Shown here piece by piece: positions 60,984-64,000 of a stretch of DNA of 64,000 bases (the stretch's first letter is position 1; the number at the start of each line of letters is the position of its first letter). The translations under genes and the position numbers were made by a program. This DNA is from Tepidibacillus_B infernus. Its GTDB lineage: Bacteria; Bacillota; Bacilli; Tepidibacillales; Tepidibacillaceae. Where the stretch lies: contig NZ_JBLWFI010000001.1 in the NCBI RefSeq assembly GCF_048898065.1, positions 1,790,155 through 1,854,154 on the forward strand, written 5' to 3'. The notes under the pieces are model-generated. The model worked only from the letters and a program-made list of their open reading frames with translations, was not told the origin of the DNA and ran no database searches.

Positions 60984-63692
60984 CTATTGACGCAATTGAC
61001 GTAATACGGTTTGTAGGATACCACCATTACGATAGTATTCTACATCTACTACACTATCTAGGCGAGTTAATACTTCGAATTCGAATGTACTGCCATCTTC
61101 ACGTGTTCCTACAACCTTTAGCATTTGGCCAGGTTTTACATCATTGTCTAAACCAAGAATATCAAAGGTTTCTGTGCCATTAAGATTTAAGGATTTCCAG
61201 CTTTGACCGTCGACAAATTGAAGTGGTAATACACCCATACCAACCAAATTACTACGATGAATTCGCTCAAAACTTTCAGCAATGACTGCTTTCACGCCTA
61301 AAAGGTTCGTTCCTTTTGCCGCCCAGTCACGGGAACTTCCAGTGCCATATTCCTTACCAGCTATAACGACCAATGGAATTCCAGAAGCTTGATACTTCAT
61401 TGATGCATCATAGATCGACATCACTTCATCGTTTGGTAGATATTTGGTTACTCCTCCTTCTGTTCCTGGAGCAACTTGGTTACGAATACGGATATTTGCA
61501 AAAGTACCTCTCATCATCACTTCATGATTACCACGACGGGAACCATAGGAGTTAAAGTCTTTTGGATCCACTCCATGTTCAATTAAATACTTACCAGCAG
61601 GACTATCTTTCTTGATATTCCCTGCAGGTGAAATATGGTCTGTAGTCACAGAATCACCAAGTAAAGCAAGTACTCTTGCTCCTTTAATTTCTTGAATATC
61701 GTCAAGCTCTGGGCTTAACCCTTCAAAGAATGGAGGATTTTGAATATAGGTCGATCTTTCATCCCACTCATAAAGTTTTCCTTTTGGAACCTCAATTTTA
61801 TTCCAACGCTCATTTGCTGTAAAGACTGAGCTATATTGTTTGCGGAAGATTTCTGGATTCATTGATTTAACGATCGCCTCTTGAATTTCTTGATTTGTCG
61901 GCCAAATATCTTTTAAATAAACAGGCTGATTGTTTTGATCATAGCCAATTGGATCTTTTGTTAAATCAATATCTACTGTTCCAGCTAACGCATAAGCAAC
62001 AACTAATGGTGGTGAAGCAAGGTAGTTTGCTTTTACTTGTGCATGAACACGTCCTTCAAAGTTACGATTCCCTGAAAGGACAGAAGCAACCGTTAAGTCA
62101 TTTTCTTCAATCGCTTTACTTACTTCATCTGGCAAGGGACCACTGTTACCAATACATGTAGTACAACCATAGCCAACAATATCAAAACCTAATGCTTTAA
62201 GGGATTCCATTACTCCAGCATTATTTAAATAGTCAGCAACGACTCTTGACCCTGGAGCTAATGAACTTTTAACATAAGCTGGTTTTCTTAGTCCGCGTTC
62301 AACAGCTTTTTTGGCAACAAGTCCTGCACCTAACATTACACTTGGGTTAGATGTATTGGTACAGCTAGTAATGGCAGCGATTACAACAGATCCAGTGCCC
62401 AACTGAGTCTTTTCGCCATTTGGATGAGATACTTCAACTGTTTTCTCAATGTCACTATCAGAAAGGCCTAAACCACCTTTATCAATCGGGTTACGAATCG
62501 CTTTATTCCATGCTTCCTTCATCTGAGCCAACTCAATGCGATCTTGAGGACGCTTTGGACCTGCTAAGCTAGGAACAACAGTAGATAGATCGAGTTCAAG
62601 CGTATCTGTAAAAACTGGGTCTTCCATTCCGTCAGTACGGAACAAGCCTTGTGCTTTTAAATAGGCCTCAACAAGATTAATTAACTCTTCATCACGGCCT
62701 GTTAGTCTAAGATAATTTAAGGTTTCATGATCTACTGGGAAGAATCCCATGGTTGCACCGTATTCAGGAGCCATATTTGCCACTGTTGCACGGTCAGCAA
62801 GACTAATATTACTTAATCCATCCCCATAGAACTCAACAAATTTTCCAACAACGCCTTTTTTACGGAGCATTTCGACAACAGTTAGTGCTAAATCGGTTGC
62901 AGTCGCTCCCTCTGCTAATTGACCTGTCAACTTAAAACCAATTACATCTGGAGTGACAAAATATAAGGGTTGGCCAAGCATTCCTGCTTCTGCTTCGATA
63001 CCGCCAACACCCCAACCAACGATTCCTAAACCATCGATCATAGTGGTATGGGAGTCAGTACCCACTAAACTGTCAGGGAAAACAATCGTTTCACCATTTT
63101 CCTCTTTTGTCTGAACCACTTTTGCCAAGTACTCAAGGTTTACTTGGTGGATGATCCCAGTTGCTGGTGGTACAGCTCGGAAATTATTAAATGAATCTTG
63201 TGCCCAACGCAAAAATTTATATCTTTCTTCATTACGTTCAAATTCAATGTTCATATTGTATTCTAATGCATCTTCACTACCAAATCGATCTACCATGACA
63301 GAATGATCAATGACTAGATCTACAGGTACTAATGGGTTAATTTTTTCAGGATCCCCACCTACATCAGCCATCGCTTTGCGCATCGCTGCTAAATCAACGA
63401 CTGCAGGGACACCGGTAAAATCTTGTAATACAATACGAGCTGGTTTAAATGGAACTTCTTTATCCTTTCCAGCCCCTTTGTCCCAATTTGCTAGTTGCTT
63501 TACATGTTCTTCTGTAATTGCTTTTCCATCAACTTGACGTACGGCTGCCTCAAGCAATACCTTGATGGAAAATGGAAGTTTGGATACCTGTCCTATTCCT
63601 TTTTCTTCAAGGGCTTTGAGAGAATAGTATTTGTACGTTTTATCTCCCACTTGCAATTCGGAACGAACAGAGAATACATCTTGGTTTGCCAT
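60984..63692 (-). CDS. acnA: Aconitate hydratase
   Basis: Aconitase interconverts citrate and isocitrate in the citrate cycle with a [4Fe-4S] cluster. The 902-residue protein is of the AcnA/IRP1 type. Cluster cysteines lie in ITSCTNTSNPSVM near residue 440 and GCTTCIGNSGPLP near 506. GTDSHTTMIDGLG near 208 and the swivelling-domain GSRRGNHEVMMRGTF and YGTGSSRDWAAKG bind substrate. The length matches Bacillus CitB, which also acts as an RNA-binding regulator under low iron. It is divergent from an IclR-type regulator gene. Confidence 0.97.
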   Translation of the reverse strand: MANQDVFSVRSELQVGDKTYKYYSLKALEEKGIGQVSKLPFSIKVLLEAAVRQVDGKAITEEHVKQLANWDKGAGKDKEVPFKPARIVLQDFTGVPAVVDLAAMRKAMADVGGDPEKINPLVPVDLVIDHSVMVDRFGSEDALEYNMNIEFERNEERYKFLRWAQDSFNNFRAVPPATGIIHQVNLEYLAKVVQTKEENGETIVFPDSLVGTDSHTTMIDGLGIVGWGVGGIEAEAGMLGQPLYFVTPDVIGFKLTGQLAEGATATDLALTVVEMLRKKGVVGKFVEFYGDGLSNISLADRATVANMAPEYGATMGFFPVDHETLNYLRLTGRDEELINLVEAYLKAQGLFRTDGMEDPVFTDTLELDLSTVVPSLAGPKRPQDRIELAQMKEAWNKAIRNPIDKGGLGLSDSDIEKTVEVSHPNGEKTQLGTGSVVIAAITSCTNTSNPSVMLGAGLVAKKAVERGLRKPAYVKSSLAPGSRVVADYLNNAGVMESLKALGFDIVGYGCTTCIGNSGPLPDEVSKAIEENDLTVASVLSGNRNFEGRVHAQVKANYLASPPLVVAYALAGTVDIDLTKDPIGYDQNNQPVYLKDIWPTNQEIQEAIVKSMNPEIFRKQYSSVFTANERWNKIEVPKGKLYEWDERSTYIQNPPFFEGLSPELDDIQEIKGARVLALLGDSVTTDHISPAGNIKKDSPAGKYLIEHGVDPKDFNSYGSRRGNHEVMMRGTFANIRIRNQVAPGTEGGVTKYLPNDEVMSIYDASMKYQASGIPLVVIAGKEYGTGSSRDWAAKGTNLLGVKAVIAESFERIHRSNLVGMGVLPLQFVDGQSWKSLNLNGTETFDILGLDNDVKPGQMLKVVGTREDGSTFEFEVLTRLDSVVDVEYYRNGGILQTVLRQLRQ

Positions 63693-63727
63693 AACCGCTT
63701 TCCCTCCCTGATTAAACTTTGTAAAGA

Positions 63728-63750
63728 TTAGTTTTACTGTATGAAACTAA
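63728..63750. promoter_or_regulatory. Inverted repeat near acnA, candidate operator
   Basis: TTAGTTT (63728-63734) and AAACTAA (63744-63750) are perfect arms with a 9-base spacer, 36 bases upstream of the acnA start codon. A related sequence lies at 63890-63912; an aligned 23-base block agrees at 17 positions. Confidence 0.5.
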
Positions 63751-63842
63751 GTTTCTTTTCTATCTGTATCGACTATATTATACATGTTTTTTGGCAATTC
63801 GGACATATCTTTTTTTTCATAATTTTTATTTTTCCAATATTC

Positions 63843-63871
63843 TTTACGCTTTTATATCGTTTCTGTATAAT
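63843..63871 (+). promoter_or_regulatory. Promoter of the IclR-type gene
   Basis: TTTACG at 63843-63848 and a consensus TATAAT at 63866-63871 are 17 bases apart, pointing toward the regulator gene that starts at 63943. Confidence 0.6.
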
Positions 63872-63889
63872 TTTTATTAGTGAAAACTA

Positions 63890-63912
63890 AATTTTATACT
63901 ATAAAACTTAGT
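63890..63912. promoter_or_regulatory. Second copy of the candidate operator
   Basis: ACTAA (63886-63890) and TTAGT (63908-63912) flank an AT-rich centre with TATACTATAAAAC. The site lies between the predicted transcription start and the ATG of the regulator, where a bound protein would block its own gene. Confidence 0.45.
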
Positions 63913-63942
63913 ACTTAATTGATAGTGATTGGAGCGAACGAA

Positions 63943-64000
63943 ATGGAAGGGCAACCATCGGAAAAAAAATCAACGGTTCGGGCAGTAGAACGTTCATTAG
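63943..64000 (+). CDS. IclR-family transcriptional regulator (N-terminus only)
   Basis: The first 19 residues run to the right edge. The segment STVRAVERSL matches the start of the IclR winged helix, where a V(R/K/D)SVxRAL pattern precedes the recognition helices. A GGAG site lies 8 bases before the ATG at 63943. The effector and the rest of the protein are outside the window, so the family call rests on very little sequence. Confidence 0.6.
   Translation, partial: MEGQPSEKKSTVRAVERSL

Noticed and set aside
1..64000. CRISPR arrays, tRNA or rRNA genes, replication origins
   Set aside because: I looked for evenly spaced repeats, tRNA cloverleaf ends and DnaA-box clusters and saw none apart from the tmRNA.

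Overview
The window looks like a low-GC Firmicute of the order Bacillales. Supporting signs are the secG-esterase-rnr-smpB-ssrA gene order known from Bacillus, a FapR operator in front of fabI, a riboflavin operon under an FMN riboswitch, pyruvate carboxylase, ATP-type PEP carboxykinase, and frequent TTG/GTG starts behind strong ribosome binding sites. A truncated Tat-exported molybdopterin reductase at the left edge and a complete oxygen-independent cobalamin pathway suggest a facultative or strict anaerobe that respires alternative acceptors. A thermophilic Bacillaceae of the Tepidibacillus/Vulcanibacillus kind would fit, but that is inference only. The sequence is a draft scaffold with a 10-N gap at 55664-55673.

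Left third (1-26 kb): a respiratory reductase N-terminus; a c-di-AMP (ydaO-type) riboswitch with promoter and terminator ahead of a glutamate/dicarboxylate symporter; an HTH-fused adenine-specific DNA methylase without a visible nuclease; the feoA-feoB iron(II) uptake operon with two tiny Cys-containing membrane proteins and a Fur-like box; a two-component system followed by a broken small membrane gene; then fabI, pyc, a FlK-like thioesterase, a HAD-fold protein, a cation diffusion facilitator, a cell-wall amidase, an MFS carrier, a cytoplasmic FG-GAP propeller protein, an SDR, a hemerythrin, ispH, a frameshifted pckA and an internally deleted methyltransferase gene. Three copies of an unnamed palindromic intergenic repeat lie at 2306, 9873 and 25600.

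Middle (26-46.8 kb): one uninterrupted minus-strand operon of about 20 kb and 23 genes behind a single cobalamin riboswitch. It runs CbiMNQO cobalt uptake, CbiX cobalt chelation, corrin ring methylation and contraction (CbiL, H, F, G, D, C, ET, J), amidation and adenosylation (CbiA, CobO, CobQ), and aminopropanol and lower-ligand attachment (CbiB, CobD, CobU, CobT, CobS, CobC). It ends with a BtuF-like binding lipoprotein that has no BtuCD partner here. Together these genes can make adenosylcobalamin from sirohydrochlorin.

Right part (46.8-64 kb): a histidine phosphatase, a 45-residue orphan ORF, a membrane protein, a NiaP-like transporter, ribDE(BA)H behind an FMN riboswitch, then a decayed patch (53.6-56.1 kb) with a PhoX/DUF839 gene fragment and IS3 and IS200/IS605 remnants joined across the assembly gap. 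Next come tmRNA, smpB, rnr, esterase, secG and aconitase. Aconitase is divergent from the start of an IclR-type regulator, and related palindromic sites lie in front of both genes.
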